Source: an uncultured Tateyamaria sp. (lineage in GTDB: Bacteria > Pseudomonadota > Alphaproteobacteria > Rhodobacterales > Rhodobacteraceae). From it: a stretch of 64,000 nucleotides of DNA. The stretch is taken from the NCBI RefSeq assembly GCF_947503385.1, contig NZ_CANNDO010000010.1, positions 34,445 through 98,444 of the forward strand, given 5' to 3'. Shown piece by piece: positions 44,716-53,782 of the stretch (positions within the stretch are counted from its first letter, which is position 1; the number at the start of each line of letters is the position of its first letter). Below the pieces are notes generated by a model. It was not told where the DNA came from. It saw only the letters and a list, made by a program, of their open reading frames with translations, and made no database searches. A program made the translations under genes and the position numbers.

Positions 44716-44738
44716 GGGCGGGCTGAAGCCCGCCCTAC
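44716..44738. repeat. Dispersed hairpin repeat, family 2, copy 2
   Basis: GGGCGGGCTGAAGCCCGCCCTAC. Compared with copy 1 at 34528, the stem pair flanking the TGAA loop is swapped (C-G for G-C) while loop and CTACG tail are kept, a compensatory change. Confidence 0.65.
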
Positions 44739-44771
44739 GATGCACGGCTTTGGTTGCGCGCAACCTCAACG

Positions 44772-44799
44772 AAAAAGCCGCCCCCGATGGAGCGGCTTT
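44772..44799 (-). terminator. Rho-independent terminator of rpmJ
   Basis: On the minus strand AGCCGC, loop, GCGGCT, then a T-run of five, about 22 bases after the rpmJ stop. Confidence 0.75.
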
Positions 44800-44821
44800 C
44801 AATTTCGTATCGCTGTGAGCC

Positions 44822-44947
44822 TCAACCCTGGCGGGCTTTGAACCGGCGCTGCGTCTTGTTGATGACGTACACACGGCCCTTGCGACGCACAACACGGCAA
44901 TCACGGTGCCGGTTCTTAAGCGAGCGGAGCGAGTTGCGAACCTTCAT
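44822..44947 (-). CDS. rpmJ: Ribosomal protein L36
   Basis: 41 residues, large-subunit protein L36. The sequence begins [17 protein letters not shown] and ends with [13 protein letters not shown], very close to other alphaproteobacterial L36. Only one cysteine is present, so it is the zinc-free (C-minus) form normal in this group. ATG 44947; a purine-rich GAGGAAG lies seven bases upstream. It has its own terminator at 44772 and appears monocistronic. Confidence 0.95.
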   Translation of the reverse strand: MKVRNSLRSLKNRHRDCRVVRRKGRVYVINKTQRRFKARQG

Positions 44948-45055
44948 GGCGCTTCTTCCTCATGTTTCATGGCGCGAAGCAGCGCCGGGTTGCATTTTGG
45001 CACATGCGTGCCGGTGTCTGGTGCCGTGCGGGGACCCCCGGTTGGCGGAATAGGA

Positions 45056-45130
45056 TGGTGGGCGATACAAGGATCGAACTTGTGACCCCTTCGATGTCAA
45101 CGAAGTGCTCTACCGCTGAGCTAATCGCCC
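45056..45130 (-). tRNA. tRNA-Val (GAC)
   Basis: 75 bases including an encoded 3' CCA. Acceptor stem GGGCGAT / ATCGCCC with discriminator A; D-arm GCTC-AGCGGTA-GAGC; anticodon stem CTTCG / CGAAG with loop TTGACAT, anticodon GAC (valine); T-arm with TTCGATC. The 5' end is at 45130. Confidence 0.95.
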
Positions 45131-45280
45131 ACTTTACCCGTCAAAAACCCTGCGCCCACAATAAAAGCAGGCGCGGAAGTCCGCGCCGGGTGAGGGGTGC
45201 TATAAAAGGAGTCGGAACGGGGATCAAGGGCTTTTGGCTTTGCGGCGACATGGGCTATGTTCCTCGACAGAGGAGTGCGC

Positions 45281-46141
45281 ATGCCCAAGGTTGCTTACGA
45301 CGTTCTACACCCGGAAAAACGCACAAGCTGCGTTGTTTTCGCGTCGCCCCATTCAGGGCGTGACTATCCGTGGACCTTTGTGCGCAAGACGCTGCTGGAT
45401 GAAAAGACCATCCGGTCATCCGAAGACGCGTTCGTCGATCAGTTGTTTGACAGTGCACCGGCGTTTGGTGCGCCGCTGCTGACCGCCGGGGCGCCACGTG
45501 CCTTTGTCGATCTCAATCGCAGTGCGGATGAGCTCGACCCTGCCCTGATCGAAGGGGTGCGGCGTCAGGGTCACAATCCGCGTGTGGCCAGTGGCCTTGG
45601 CGTGATCCCGCGCGTTGTGGCCAACGGACGGTCGATTTACCGGGGCAAACTGCCGATGACCGAGGCGGAGCGGCGCATATCGCTCTATTGGCGGCCCTAT
45701 CACCAGATGCTGCAAAAGCTGCTGGATGGAGCATATCAACAGCACGGGCAGGCTGTGTTGATTGATTGCCATTCTATGCCGCACGAGGCGATGGACGGGA
45801 TTGCGCGCAGTGGCGTCAAACGCCCGGATATCGTACTGGGCGACCGCTTTGGCGCGGCGGCTTCCGGTGAGGTTGTCGACGTGGTCGAAGCGGCCTTTGC
45901 CGCGGCGGGCTTTACTGTGGCGCGCAACGCGCCCTTTGCGGGCGCCTACATCACGCAAGCCTATGGGCGGCCATCGCGGCACCAGCACGCTGTGCAGGTG
46001 GAGATTGACCGGGCGCTGTACATGGACGAACGCCTGATCCGGCCCAACAGCGCCTTTGACGAGATGCGGCAGCGGTTGCAGACGGTGATCGCCGAGGTTG
46101 CAAATTTCGGCCAGACGCGCATTCCGCTGGCGGCAGAGTGA
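45281..46141 (+). CDS. N-formylglutamate amidohydrolase family protein
   Basis: 286 residues. Hydrolyses N-formylglutamate to glutamate and formate, a histidine-degradation step. Family marks: VVFASPHSGRDYP with a zinc-ligand His, then AFVDLNRSADELDP and VLIDCHSMP. Start 45281 (MPKVAYDVLHPEKR) has AGAGGAG five bases upstream. No other hut genes flank it, so it may act on another N-acyl amino acid. Ends one base before the convergent dinB stop. Confidence 0.87.
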   Translation: MPKVAYDVLHPEKRTSCVVFASPHSGRDYPWTFVRKTLLDEKTIRSSEDAFVDQLFDSAPAFGAPLLTAGAPRAFVDLNRSADELDPALIEGVRRQGHNPRVASGLGVIPRVVANGRSIYRGKLPMTEAERRISLYWRPYHQMLQKLLDGAYQQHGQAVLIDCHSMPHEAMDGIARSGVKRPDIVLGDRFGAAASGEVVDVVEAAFAAAGFTVARNAPFAGAYITQAYGRPSRHQHAVQVEIDRALYMDERLIRPNSAFDEMRQRLQTVIAEVANFGQTRIPLAAE

Positions 46142-46142
46142 C

Positions 46143-47396
46143 CTAGCGCAGCGCGCGCCCTTTCATGATCGCATCAGACCCGAACCGCGCGCGGATGGCA
46201 TCCGTTGCGCGTTCCGCCTCGCCCCTTTTGTGCGCGCCGGGGTCCAGCAAATCACCGGCTGCGGCGGCCTCTGTGGTATCGGACAGGTCGCTGATGCCGC
46301 AACCCAGCAGCCGGAATGGCCCTTCGTCGTGCACCTGATCGAACAGCGCACGCGCCGTGCGGTAGATCGTGTCGGCCAGTTGTGCAGGTTCCCGCAGGGA
46401 CACGCGCCGGGTCAGGTTAGAATGGTTGTGCCGCTTGAGTTTGAGGGTCACGACGCGGCCTGCCTGCCCTTTGGCCTTGGCGCGGTCAGACACTTTTTCC
46501 GCCATGCGCCAAAGGTGACCATCAAGGATGTCCGGGTCGGCAGTATCCGCGTTGAATGTGGTTTCGTTGCTGATTGATTTCATCGGTGCGTTGCGCGTGA
46601 CGCGCCGCCGGTCCTGTCCGCGGGCCAGATGATACAGCCGTTCGCCCATAGACCCGAAGCGGGCCACCAAATCCGTCTGATCCCACCGCAGCAAATCCGA
46701 GAATGTGCGAATACCTGCCTTTTCCAACGAGGTCTGTGCCGCAGGCCCGATGCCCCAAATCAGCCGGACGGGCTTGTCGCGCAGAAAGGCGGCGGTGTCG
46801 CCCTCACCAATGACCGAAAACCCGTGCGGTTTTTCGAGATCGGAGGCAACCTTGGCCAGAAATTTGTTGTGGCTGAGCCCGATGGAACCTGTGATCCCCA
46901 GTTCGTCCCGCATCGTCTTGACGAGGCGCGCGAGCATCACCGCCGGTGGTTTGCCGTGCAGTCGGGCGGTGCCGCGCAGGTCGAGAAACGCTTCGTCAAG
47001 GGACAGGGGTTCGATGGCGGGGGTAAGATCCTCCATCAGCGCGCGTATGGCGCGGCTGACCTCGGCATAAACATCCATGCGTTGTTTGATGATCACTGCG
47101 TCCGGGCAGAGTTTCAGCGCCTGAAACATGGGCATGGCGGATCGTACGCCCCGGATGCGCGCAACATAGCAGGCGGTTGACACGACGCCGCGCTGCCCGC
47201 CCCCAATAATGACCGGCTTGCCTTCAAGGCTGGGATCATCCCGCTTTTCCACGGACGCATAGAACGCGTCACAATCCATATGCGCGATGGCAAGCGTGTC
47301 GAGTTCGGGGTGCTGCACAACGCGTGGGCTCGCGCAGGCGGGGCACCGTCGCTCGGCATCGAATTCAGTCAGGCAGTCGCGGCAAAGGCTGGGCAT
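46143..47396 (-). CDS. dinB: DNA polymerase IV (Y family) with N-terminal four-cysteine ribbon
   Basis: 417 residues, longer than E. coli DinB (351). Y-family core: metal-binding HMDCDAFYASVE (first Asp near residue 41), VVSTACYVARIRGV and LSLDEAFLDL. The little finger follows from about residue 265. The extra N-terminus has C5-x2-C8 and C18-x2-C21, a zinc-ribbon-like knuckle seen in Rhodobacteraceae DinB. It makes mutagenic bypass synthesis across lesions. No obvious LexA box was identified upstream. Confidence 0.92.
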   Translation of the reverse strand: MPSLCRDCLTEFDAERRCPACASPRVVQHPELDTLAIAHMDCDAFYASVEKRDDPSLEGKPVIIGGGQRGVVSTACYVARIRGVRSAMPMFQALKLCPDAVIIKQRMDVYAEVSRAIRALMEDLTPAIEPLSLDEAFLDLRGTARLHGKPPAVMLARLVKTMRDELGITGSIGLSHNKFLAKVASDLEKPHGFSVIGEGDTAAFLRDKPVRLIWGIGPAAQTSLEKAGIRTFSDLLRWDQTDLVARFGSMGERLYHLARGQDRRRVTRNAPMKSISNETTFNADTADPDILDGHLWRMAEKVSDRAKAKGQAGRVVTLKLKRHNHSNLTRRVSLREPAQLADTIYRTARALFDQVHDEGPFRLLGCGISDLSDTTEAAAAGDLLDPGAHKRGEAERATDAIRARFGSDAIMKGRALR

Positions 47397-47453
47397 GAGC
47401 GGACAAAATGGCTAGGCCCGGCAAGTGTAGCGCAGCGGACAGGGAATGAACAC

Positions 47454-47891
47454 ATGGGCCAACGTGTGATCGGGGCGAAACTGGCCCTGTTTGTGGGCGA
47501 TGCGCTGGCCACCTTGCAGCGGGATGAAAAACCCGGCCTGCTTTGGGCCGGACATTGGGATTTGCCCGGTGGTGGGATCGAACCGGGCGAGACGCCGTTG
47601 GAATGCGCCTTGCGCGAAACGCAAGAGGAACTGTCGCTGACCATCGCGCCCGCAGCAGTGATCTGGGGCCGCGACTATGGCACCAGCAACGGGGAAATTT
47701 CGTGGTTCTTTGCGGCGCATATCCCGGCGGCACGGGAGGCTGAGATAGTGCTGGGCGATGAAGGTCAGGGGTGGCAGCTGATGCGCGTTGAGGCGTTTCT
47801 CGACCACGCCCTCGTGGTGCCGCAGTTCAAGCCACGGCTGCGCGATTACCTCGCCGGTGCCGCCACCGCATCGTTTACACATCTGACATAG
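47454..47891 (+). CDS. Nudix hydrolase
   Basis: 145 residues. Hydrolyses a nucleoside-diphosphate-linked compound. The Nudix box runs from about residue 40 (GGIEPGETPLECALRETQEEL) with the RE and EE metal ligands present at 54-55 and 58-59. Start ATG 47454 (MGQRVIGAKLALF) has AGGGAA upstream; the frame continues upstream into dinB territory. Size and context do not tell whether it is a MutT-type housecleaner or a sugar-nucleotide enzyme. Confidence 0.88.
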   Translation: MGQRVIGAKLALFVGDALATLQRDEKPGLLWAGHWDLPGGGIEPGETPLECALRETQEELSLTIAPAAVIWGRDYGTSNGEISWFFAAHIPAAREAEIVLGDEGQGWQLMRVEAFLDHALVVPQFKPRLRDYLAGAATASFTHLT

Positions 47892-47896
47892 AAAGG

Positions 47897-47918
47897 CCCC
47901 CCGCGGGAGGGCGGGGGG
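47897..47918 (-). terminator. Hairpin between the Nudix gene and pyrF
   Basis: CCCCCCGC-gggagg-GCGGGGGG, eight-base stem; on the minus strand it is followed by CCTTTC, weakly terminator-like. It may end both convergent transcripts. Confidence 0.45.
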
Positions 47919-48101
47919 AGGTGACGAACCTCAGGAAGAGTCGGTCCGTCGGGGAGTATCACCTAACGTAAACTACCACTTCACCGGGTGTTTTTACAGT
48001 CAGGAAATCCGGACCCGCCGATATCGTGTGGTCTGTTGCGGGGATACCACAACCTGTTGATCCACAAGGCTGTGTGGACAAGCGCAGCTTTGTGTTTCGA
48101 T

Positions 48102-48818
48102 TCAACGGTTTGGCGCGCTCGCCTGTGGGCTTTGTAGCTCAGACAGGATTTGGTCTGCGGCGGCCTTGGGCGCGGCAGATTTCCAGATCGGGCGGCCAAC
48201 CACGATGTGATCTGCACCATTTGCAATGGCCTGCGCAGGGGTTGCGATACGCTTTTGGTCGCCAAGATCTGCACCAACAGGGCGAACACCGGGCGTCACG
48301 ATCAACCGGCCAGCAGATTCCGGCAGCGCACGGATGGCAGCCGCCTCGTTGGGGGAGGCGATAACGCCGTCGGCACCTGCCTCAAAGGCGCGGGCGGCAC
48401 GGTCGGGGACCAAATCGGCAATCGCGCCCTCCTGAATGAGACTGTCGTCAAGATCGCTGCGGTCCAGCGATGTGAGGATTGTCACGGCGAGGATTTTAAG
48501 GTCGGTGCCAGCCGCCCCCTCTTTGGCCGCGCGCACCACGTGGGGGTCGCCATGTACGGTCAGAAAGTCGAGGTCGAATTGTGCAACGCCCCGAACGGCG
48601 GCCTCGATTGTGGCTCCGATATCGAACAGCTTGAGGTCCAGAAAGATGCGTTTGCCGTGTTCGGATTTGAGCTCGTTGGCGAGCGCCAGTCCGCCGCCTG
48701 TCAGCATCCCCAGCCCAATCTTGTAAAAACTCACGCTGTCGCCCAGCGTGCGGGCCAGTTCCAGCCCGTCGAGCACGTTGGGCACATCCATTGCCACGAT
48801 CAATCTGTCATCGGCCAT
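48102..48818 (-). CDS. pyrF: Orotidine 5'-phosphate decarboxylase
   Basis: 238 residues. Last step of de novo UMP synthesis, decarboxylating OMP. The catalytic D-x-K-x-x-D motif is DLKLFDI with D61, K63 and D66. The phosphate-binding end VTPGVRPVGADLGDQKRI and HIVVGRPIW close the barrel. ATG 48818. Ends 184 bases from the Nudix hairpin. No other pyr gene lies in the window. Confidence 0.95.
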   Translation of the reverse strand: MADDRLIVAMDVPNVLDGLELARTLGDSVSFYKIGLGMLTGGGLALANELKSEHGKRIFLDLKLFDIGATIEAAVRGVAQFDLDFLTVHGDPHVVRAAKEGAAGTDLKILAVTILTSLDRSDLDDSLIQEGAIADLVPDRAARAFEAGADGVIASPNEAAAIRALPESAGRLIVTPGVRPVGADLGDQKRIATPAQAIANGADHIVVGRPIWKSAAPKAAADQILSELQSPQASAPNR

Positions 48819-48878
48819 GCGCCATCCCCCTTGTGTTCAGCGGGTCATACGGCAGGCTTGCGGCGGCGTCCATTGCGC

Positions 48879-48911
48879 AAAAAAGCCCGGATGCGGGGGA
48901 TGCATCCGGGC
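48879..48911 (-). terminator. Rho-independent terminator upstream of pyrF
   Basis: On the minus strand GCCCGGATGC, a seven-base loop, GCATCCGGGC, then six T. It ends the transcript of the gene at 49022 before pyrF begins. Confidence 0.8.
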
Positions 48912-49021
48912 CAGTTGGTCAGAGACGAGCAGGCAGGCACCTGTCTCTGTGTCCGGCGCGCGGAACCCTGCAAGGGGACAGGTGTTCGCAGGGACGTCGC
49001 GCGCGGGATCTCGGGTATAGG

Positions 49022-49333
49022 TCAGGCAGCGCGGGTTGCCGCGCCTGTGAACTTTGGGGACACCAGCTTGCGCCATGTCGTCATGCGTCCGGCGCGCGTC
49101 GATGGTGTCGCCGACGGCATGTGGGTGCCGTCAGCACGCCCATGTGTGTGGCGGCGCATGGCTTGGGTCGCCAGGCCTTGGGCCGCGTCGTGGAATTCCA
49201 TGGTGATGGGGGCATCAATGGCGCAGGCATAGCTGCGGGCGCCGCTGTGATCGTGAACAGTCACGAGAGCTTCGAAAGACTGCGTTGCGGCATTGTAAAT
49301 CACGTCGCTCAGTTGAAGAGGTACAGTCTGCAT
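49022..49333 (-). CDS. Small basic hypothetical protein with EcfG-type promoter
   Basis: Not recognised. 103 residues from ATG 49333, which has AGGTGA five bases upstream; a GTG three codons earlier (49342) is an alternative. The N-terminal part (VPLQLSDVIYNAATQSFEAL) looks like a small folded beta domain, and the C-terminal third is basic and Thr/Arg-rich (MRRHTHGRADGTHMP), perhaps nucleic-acid-binding. A perfect GGAAC-N17-CGTT site ends 35 bases upstream. Conserved position before pyrF is plausible but not checked. Confidence 0.6.
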   Translation of the reverse strand: MQTVPLQLSDVIYNAATQSFEALVTVHDHSGARSYACAIDAPITMEFHDAAQGLATQAMRRHTHGRADGTHMPSATPSTRAGRMTTWRKLVSPKFTGAATRAA

Positions 49334-49367
49334 TTGTGTCACCTACATTTTGTGGTTCTGCTCGTCT

Positions 49368-49393
49368 AACGATCAAGATGGGGAATCGGTTCC
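49368..49393 (-). promoter_or_regulatory. EcfG-type general stress promoter of the 49022 gene
   Basis: Minus strand GGAACC ... CGTT with GGAAC-N17-CGTT spacing, the alphaproteobacterial general-stress sigma consensus. The -10 lies 35 bases before the ATG at 49333. Confidence 0.65.
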
Positions 49394-49494
49394 ACGGAAA
49401 AAGGGGGAGACGGTTACACTGTGAATCACAGTCGCGTTAAGTTATCCGGTACCGTATGGCGCGGATTCATCTAAAGCGTTGTTAAGAAAAGATT

Positions 49495-49638
49495 TTACCC
49501 ATTTTGGTAGCCGTACGCGTCCGACTGTGTCATCGGCAGAAAATTGCCGTAATCCGTTGATTCATAGACGTAAACGGAGTGCCAAAGACCCACTTGGTCG
49601 AGGGCGACGTCCTCTAACGCGCAGCGCAATTCCTGCAT
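49495..49638 (-). CDS. Possible small acidic protein (47 aa), uncertain
   Basis: Not recognised. 47 residues, acidic, Tyr-rich C-terminal half (HSVYVYESTDYGNF and DAYGYQNG). An AAGGG lies about six bases before ATG 49638, and codons look reasonable for this genome. However, it lies within the clpB promoter region and overlaps the sigma-32 site, so it could be chance frame. No domain or signal peptide. Confidence 0.28.
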   Translation of the reverse strand: MQELRCALEDVALDQVGLWHSVYVYESTDYGNFLPMTQSDAYGYQNG

Positions 49639-49646
49639 CTCTGGCC

Positions 49647-49674
49647 CTTGTTCCTGTTCACAAAATCCCCATCT
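49647..49674 (+). promoter_or_regulatory. Sigma-32 (RpoH) type promoter of clpB
   Basis: CTTGTT, a 14-base spacer and CCCCATCT, close to the heat-shock consensus CTTGAA-N13/15-CCCCATNT. It lies about 77 bases before the clpB ATG. Confidence 0.7.
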
Positions 49675-49750
49675 TGCCTGTGTAGGCCCGACCGCCTGCG
49701 TGCCTCCGGGAGGGCGCGGGAGAAACGGGCGCTGAACAAAGGAGAGACCC

Positions 49751-52366
49751 ATGGACTTGTCGAAGTTCACGGAGCGGTCGCGCGGGTTTGTTCAAGCCGC
49801 GCAAACGATCGCCACACGCGAAAGCCATCAACGGCTTTTGCCCGAACACCTGCTCAAAGCATTGCTGGATGATGATCAAGGCCTTGCGGCCAATCTGATC
49901 ACGCGTGCTGGTGGTGATGCGGGCCGGGTGATGACCCATTTGGAACAAACACTTGCCAAACAACCCAAGGTGACCGGAGACGCAGGCCAGATTTATCTGG
50001 ATCAGGCGACCGGCAAAGTGCTGGCAGAGGCTGAAACGCTCGCGCAGAAGGCTGGCGACAGCTTTGTGCCGGTGGAGCGTGTCCTGATGGCGCTTGGCAT
50101 GGTCAAATCTGGTGCCAAGGACGCGCTGGAGGCGGGCAAGGTCAGCCCGCAGGCTCTGAATTCCGCGATCAATGACATCCGCAAAGGGCGTACAGCGGAC
50201 AGTGCCAGTGCCGAAGAGGGGTATGACGCGCTGAAGAAATACGCGATGGATCTGACCGAACGCGCCGAAGCGGGCAAGATTGACCCGATCATTGGCCGTG
50301 ACGAGGAAATCCGCCGCGCCATGCAGGTGCTGTCCCGCCGGACCAAGAACAACCCGGTCCTGATTGGTGAGCCGGGTGTGGGTAAGACTGCGATTGCCGA
50401 AGGCTTGGCACTGCGGATCATCGACGGTGACGTGCCCGAAAGTTTGCGCAACAAGCGTCTGCTGGCGCTCGACATGGGCGCATTGATCGCGGGCGCAAAG
50501 TACCGCGGCGAGTTCGAAGAACGGCTCAAGGCCGTGCTGACCGAGGTCACAGAGGCCGCGGGCGAAGTGATCCTGTTCATTGACGAAATGCACACGCTGG
50601 TAGGTGCGGGCAAAACAGACGGCGCGATGGATGCGGCCAACCTGATCAAGCCTGCACTCGCGCGCGGAGAGTTGCACTGCGTCGGGGCCACGACCCTCGA
50701 TGAATACCGCAAGTATGTTGAGAAGGACGCGGCCCTCGCCCGTCGTTTCCAACCGGTGATGATTGCGGAGCCGACGGTAGAGGATACCGTCAGCATTCTG
50801 CGCGGCATCAAGGAAAAGTACGAATTGCACCATGGTGTGCGGATTTCGGATTCGGCGCTGGTGACGGCGGCGACCCTGTCGCATCGCTACATCACCGACC
50901 GTTTCCTGCCGGACAAGGCCATCGATCTCGTGGACGAGGCGGCGAGCCGTTTGCGTATGGAGGTCGACAGCAAACCCGAAGAGCTGGACGCGCTCGACCG
51001 CCAGATCCTGCAAATGCAGATCGAGGTGGAAGCGTTGAAGCTGGAGGATGATCAGGCGTCCAAGGACCGTCTCGAAACGCTGGAAAAGGATCTTTCGGAG
51101 CTACAGGAGCAGTCGTCGGAACTGACGGCGCGCTGGCAGGCGGAGCGCGACAAGCTGAGCGAGGCGCGCGATATCAAGGAACAGCTTGATCAGGCCCGCG
51201 CCGCCCTCGACATCGCGAAACGCGAAGGCAACCTCGCGCGTGCAGGGGAACTGTCATACGGCGTGATCCCGCAGCTGGAAAAACGCCTGACCGATGCCGA
51301 GGCGGCAGAGAATGACGTCATGGTCGAAGAGGCGGTGCGCCCAGAACAGATCGCGGGCGTTGTCGAACGCTGGACTGGCATTCCGACGTCCAAGATGTTG
51401 GAGGGCGAGCGGGAGAAACTGCTGCGCATGGAGGATCAACTGCACGGTCGCGTGATCGGACAGGACAGCGCCGTGCGGGCTGTGTCCAACGCGGTGCGCC
51501 GTGCGCGGGCTGGCCTGAACGATGAGAACCGCCCGTTGGGGTCGTTCCTGTTCCTCGGGCCGACCGGCGTGGGTAAGACCGAGTTGACCAAGGCCGTGGC
51601 CGAATTCCTCTTTGATGACGACAGCGCGATGGTCCGCATCGACATGTCGGAGTTCATGGAAAAACACGCGGTGGCCCGCCTGATCGGTGCGCCTCCGGGC
51701 TATGTCGGTTACGACGAGGGTGGCGTGCTGACCGAGGCGGTACGGCGCAGGCCCTATCAGGTCGTGCTGTTCGACGAGGTCGAAAAGGCGCACCCGGATG
51801 TGTTCAACGTGCTGTTGCAGGTGCTGGACGATGGTGTTCTGACAGACGGGCAGGGGCGGACTGTTGATTTCAAGCAGACGCTGATCATCCTGACGTCGAA
51901 CCTTGGCGCACAGGCGTTGTCACAGTTGCCGGACGGGGCGGATGCCTCGGACGCGCGGCGGGACGTAATGGATGCGGTTCGGGCACATTTCCGTCCCGAA
52001 TTCCTGAACCGGCTGGATGAGACGATCATCTTTGACCGGCTGGCACGGGCGGATATGGACGGGATCGTGGACATCCAGTTGGGGCGGCTTTTGCGGCGGC
52101 TCGCGGCGCGGAAGATCACGCTGGAACTGGATGAGGGCGCGCGGAAATGGCTGGCAGATGAAGGCTATGACCCCGTGTTCGGGGCGCGCCCGCTAAAGCG
52201 TGTGATCCAGTCGGCGCTCCAGAACCCGTTGGCAGAAATGCTGCTGGCCGGGGACATCGGAGACGGGCAGGTGATTGAGGTCACCGCAGGTGCCGAAGGT
52301 CTGCTGATCGGAGACCGGGTGAGCGCTTCGAACAGGCCCAGACCGGACGACGCAGTCGTTCACTGA
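49751..52366 (+). CDS. clpB: ATP-dependent disaggregase ClpB
   Basis: 871 residues, Hsp100 hexameric disaggregase that rescues aggregated proteins with DnaK. N-terminal domain 1-145. First AAA+ Walker [10 protein letters not shown] begins at about residue 206, followed by the long coiled-coil middle domain (about 405-525). Second Walker [10 protein letters not shown] begins at about 603. C-terminal D2 small domain ends the protein. Full length, with GGAGAG seven bases before ATG. Controlled by a sigma-32-type promoter and ended by a strong hairpin at 52393. Confidence 0.96.
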   Translation: MDLSKFTERSRGFVQAAQTIATRESHQRLLPEHLLKALLDDDQGLAANLITRAGGDAGRVMTHLEQTLAKQPKVTGDAGQIYLDQATGKVLAEAETLAQKAGDSFVPVERVLMALGMVKSGAKDALEAGKVSPQALNSAINDIRKGRTADSASAEEGYDALKKYAMDLTERAEAGKIDPIIGRDEEIRRAMQVLSRRTKNNPVLIGEPGVGKTAIAEGLALRIIDGDVPESLRNKRLLALDMGALIAGAKYRGEFEERLKAVLTEVTEAAGEVILFIDEMHTLVGAGKTDGAMDAANLIKPALARGELHCVGATTLDEYRKYVEKDAALARRFQPVMIAEPTVEDTVSILRGIKEKYELHHGVRISDSALVTAATLSHRYITDRFLPDKAIDLVDEAASRLRMEVDSKPEELDALDRQILQMQIEVEALKLEDDQASKDRLETLEKDLSELQEQSSELTARWQAERDKLSEARDIKEQLDQARAALDIAKREGNLARAGELSYGVIPQLEKRLTDAEAAENDVMVEEAVRPEQIAGVVERWTGIPTSKMLEGEREKLLRMEDQLHGRVIGQDSAVRAVSNAVRRARAGLNDENRPLGSFLFLGPTGVGKTELTKAVAEFLFDDDSAMVRIDMSEFMEKHAVARLIGAPPGYVGYDEGGVLTEAVRRRPYQVVLFDEVEKAHPDVFNVLLQVLDDGVLTDGQGRTVDFKQTLIILTSNLGAQALSQLPDGADASDARRDVMDAVRAHFRPEFLNRLDETIIFDRLARADMDGIVDIQLGRLLRRLAARKITLELDEGARKWLADEGYDPVFGARPLKRVIQSALQNPLAEMLLAGDIGDGQVIEVTAGAEGLLIGDRVSASNRPRPDDAVVH

Positions 52367-52392
52367 TCAAAGGGCATCACGAAATGCTGTGG

Positions 52393-52420
52393 AAACGGCG
52401 GGGCTTGCCCCGCCGTTTTC
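52393..52420 (+). terminator. Rho-independent terminator of clpB
   Basis: AAACGGCGGGGC-TT-GCCCCGCCGTTT followed by TC, a near-perfect twelve-base stem ending in a short T-run, 27 bases after the stop. Confidence 0.75.
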
Positions 52421-52489
52421 CGTTCACGTCTGCGGGTTACCGACCTGCACCATTCAAGTCCGCAGCGCCGCGCCGGGCCGCCCCCAAAC

Positions 52490-53773
52490 CTACCCGCCAA
52501 TCAAAGACGGCAGGGTGAGAGAGATTGCGGGAACGAAGGTGATCAGCATCAAGGCCACAAGAATGGCGATGTAGAAGGGCCAGATGGTGCGAACGGCCTG
52601 TTCCATCGGCAATTTGCCAACCGCGCATCCGACAAACAGGCATGAACCCACAGGCGGCGTGCACAGGCCAAGCCCGAGATTGACCAGCAAGATCATCCCG
52701 AACTGTAACGGATCAATTCCAAGGCTGTTGGCCACCGGCAGGAAGATGGGTGTGCAAATCAGGATCAGCGCGGCCATATCCATGATCATGCCAAGGATCA
52801 GCAGCACCAGATTGATCATCAGCAAGATCAGGATCGGATTTTCGGTCAACCCGGTCAGCAGGTCGACCGTCTTGGCCGGCACCCGGTAGAAGGTCAGCAT
52901 ATAGGCAAAGGCGCCCGCACATGCGATCAGGATCATCACCATCGCCGTGGTCCGCACGGATTGCAGAACGGCCGTTTTGAATTTGTCCAATGTGATGGAA
53001 CGGTAGACCACGAGCGTTACAACAAAGGCATAGATCGCGCCAAAGGCACCGGATTCAGTCACCGTAAACACGCCCGATAAGACCCCACCGACAATAATTA
53101 CAGCCGTCAAAAGCCCGGGGATCGCCCCGAGGAATGCGATCATCAACGCGGTCCAGCCCGGGAATTTTTCGGCGGCATAGCCGCGCTTGACCGCCACCAG
53201 ATAGGCCGCGGCGGCAAGGCACACACACATGAGGATGCCAGGCACGACACCGGCCAGAAACAGCTTTGAGATTGAAATGCCGCCGCCCGCCGCGATGGCA
53301 AAGATGATCATGTTGTGGCTGGGTGGGATGATGATGCCCGCGATGGACGATGTGACGGTCACATTCACCGCGTAATCCGCGTCATACCCCTTTTCCTTCA
53401 TCACCGGGACAAGGATAGACCCCAGCGCCGATATATCGGCGATGGCAGACCCCGAGATGCCGCCAAAGAGCATAGAGGAAAAGACGTTCACGATCCCCAG
53501 ACCGCCGCGCACGGCGCCAACCGCCGCTTGGGCAAAGCGGACCAGCCGCATCGCGATACCGCCGTGAAACATCAACTCGCCCGCAAAGATAAAAAACGGG
53601 ATTGCCATGAGCGCAAAGACGTTGATGCCGGAAATGATCCGCTGAAAGCCGATCATCAGGGGCAGACCTTCGAACCAGAAGGCGACGATGGCCGAGATGC
53701 CAAGCGCGAAAGCCACAGGCGTTCCGATCAGCACACACAGGGCGAAGGCCCCCAGAAGGACGGCAATTCCCAT
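52490..53773 (-). CDS. dctM: TRAP transporter large permease, DctM type
   Basis: 427 residues with about twelve hydrophobic segments, the translocating subunit of a TRAP importer driven by the sodium or proton gradient. Family segments: FHGGIAMRLVRFAQAAVGAVRG-type loop near 80-100, GSAIADISALGSILVP and TSSIAGIIIPPSHN. Third gene of the dctP-dctQ-dctM set and the 3'-most. Its neighbours suggest uronate uptake. Confidence 0.9.
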   Translation of the reverse strand: MGIAVLLGAFALCVLIGTPVAFALGISAIVAFWFEGLPLMIGFQRIISGINVFALMAIPFFIFAGELMFHGGIAMRLVRFAQAAVGAVRGGLGIVNVFSSMLFGGISGSAIADISALGSILVPVMKEKGYDADYAVNVTVTSSIAGIIIPPSHNMIIFAIAAGGGISISKLFLAGVVPGILMCVCLAAAAYLVAVKRGYAAEKFPGWTALMIAFLGAIPGLLTAVIIVGGVLSGVFTVTESGAFGAIYAFVVTLVVYRSITLDKFKTAVLQSVRTTAMVMILIACAGAFAYMLTFYRVPAKTVDLLTGLTENPILILLMINLVLLILGMIMDMAALILICTPIFLPVANSLGIDPLQFGMILLVNLGLGLCTPPVGSCLFVGCAVGKLPMEQAVRTIWPFYIAILVALMLITFVPAISLTLPSLIGG

Positions 53774-53782
53774 GGTCTGATC

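Larger units (their letters stand above)
49334..49750. other. 417-base divergent region between the 49022 gene and clpB
   Basis: Holds an EcfG-type promoter reading left (49368-49393), a possible small minus-strand gene (49495-49638), a sigma-32-type promoter reading right (49647-49674) and the clpB leader with GGAGAG just before ATG. Nothing else was recognised; 49394-49494 shows only AT-richer sequence. Confidence 0.6.

Noticed and set aside
45056..45130. tRNA gene as integration site for an island
   Set aside because: Both flanks are ordinary chromosomal genes and no integrase or repeated tRNA 3' end was seen.
48837..49076. Possible 79-residue minus-strand gene before pyrF
   Set aside because: The frame reads straight through the strong terminator at 48879-48911 and lacks a ribosome site.
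49658..51013. Minus-strand open frame (451 codons) over clpB
   Set aside because: ClpB motifs on the plus strand are unmistakable; the antisense product has no recognisable fold.
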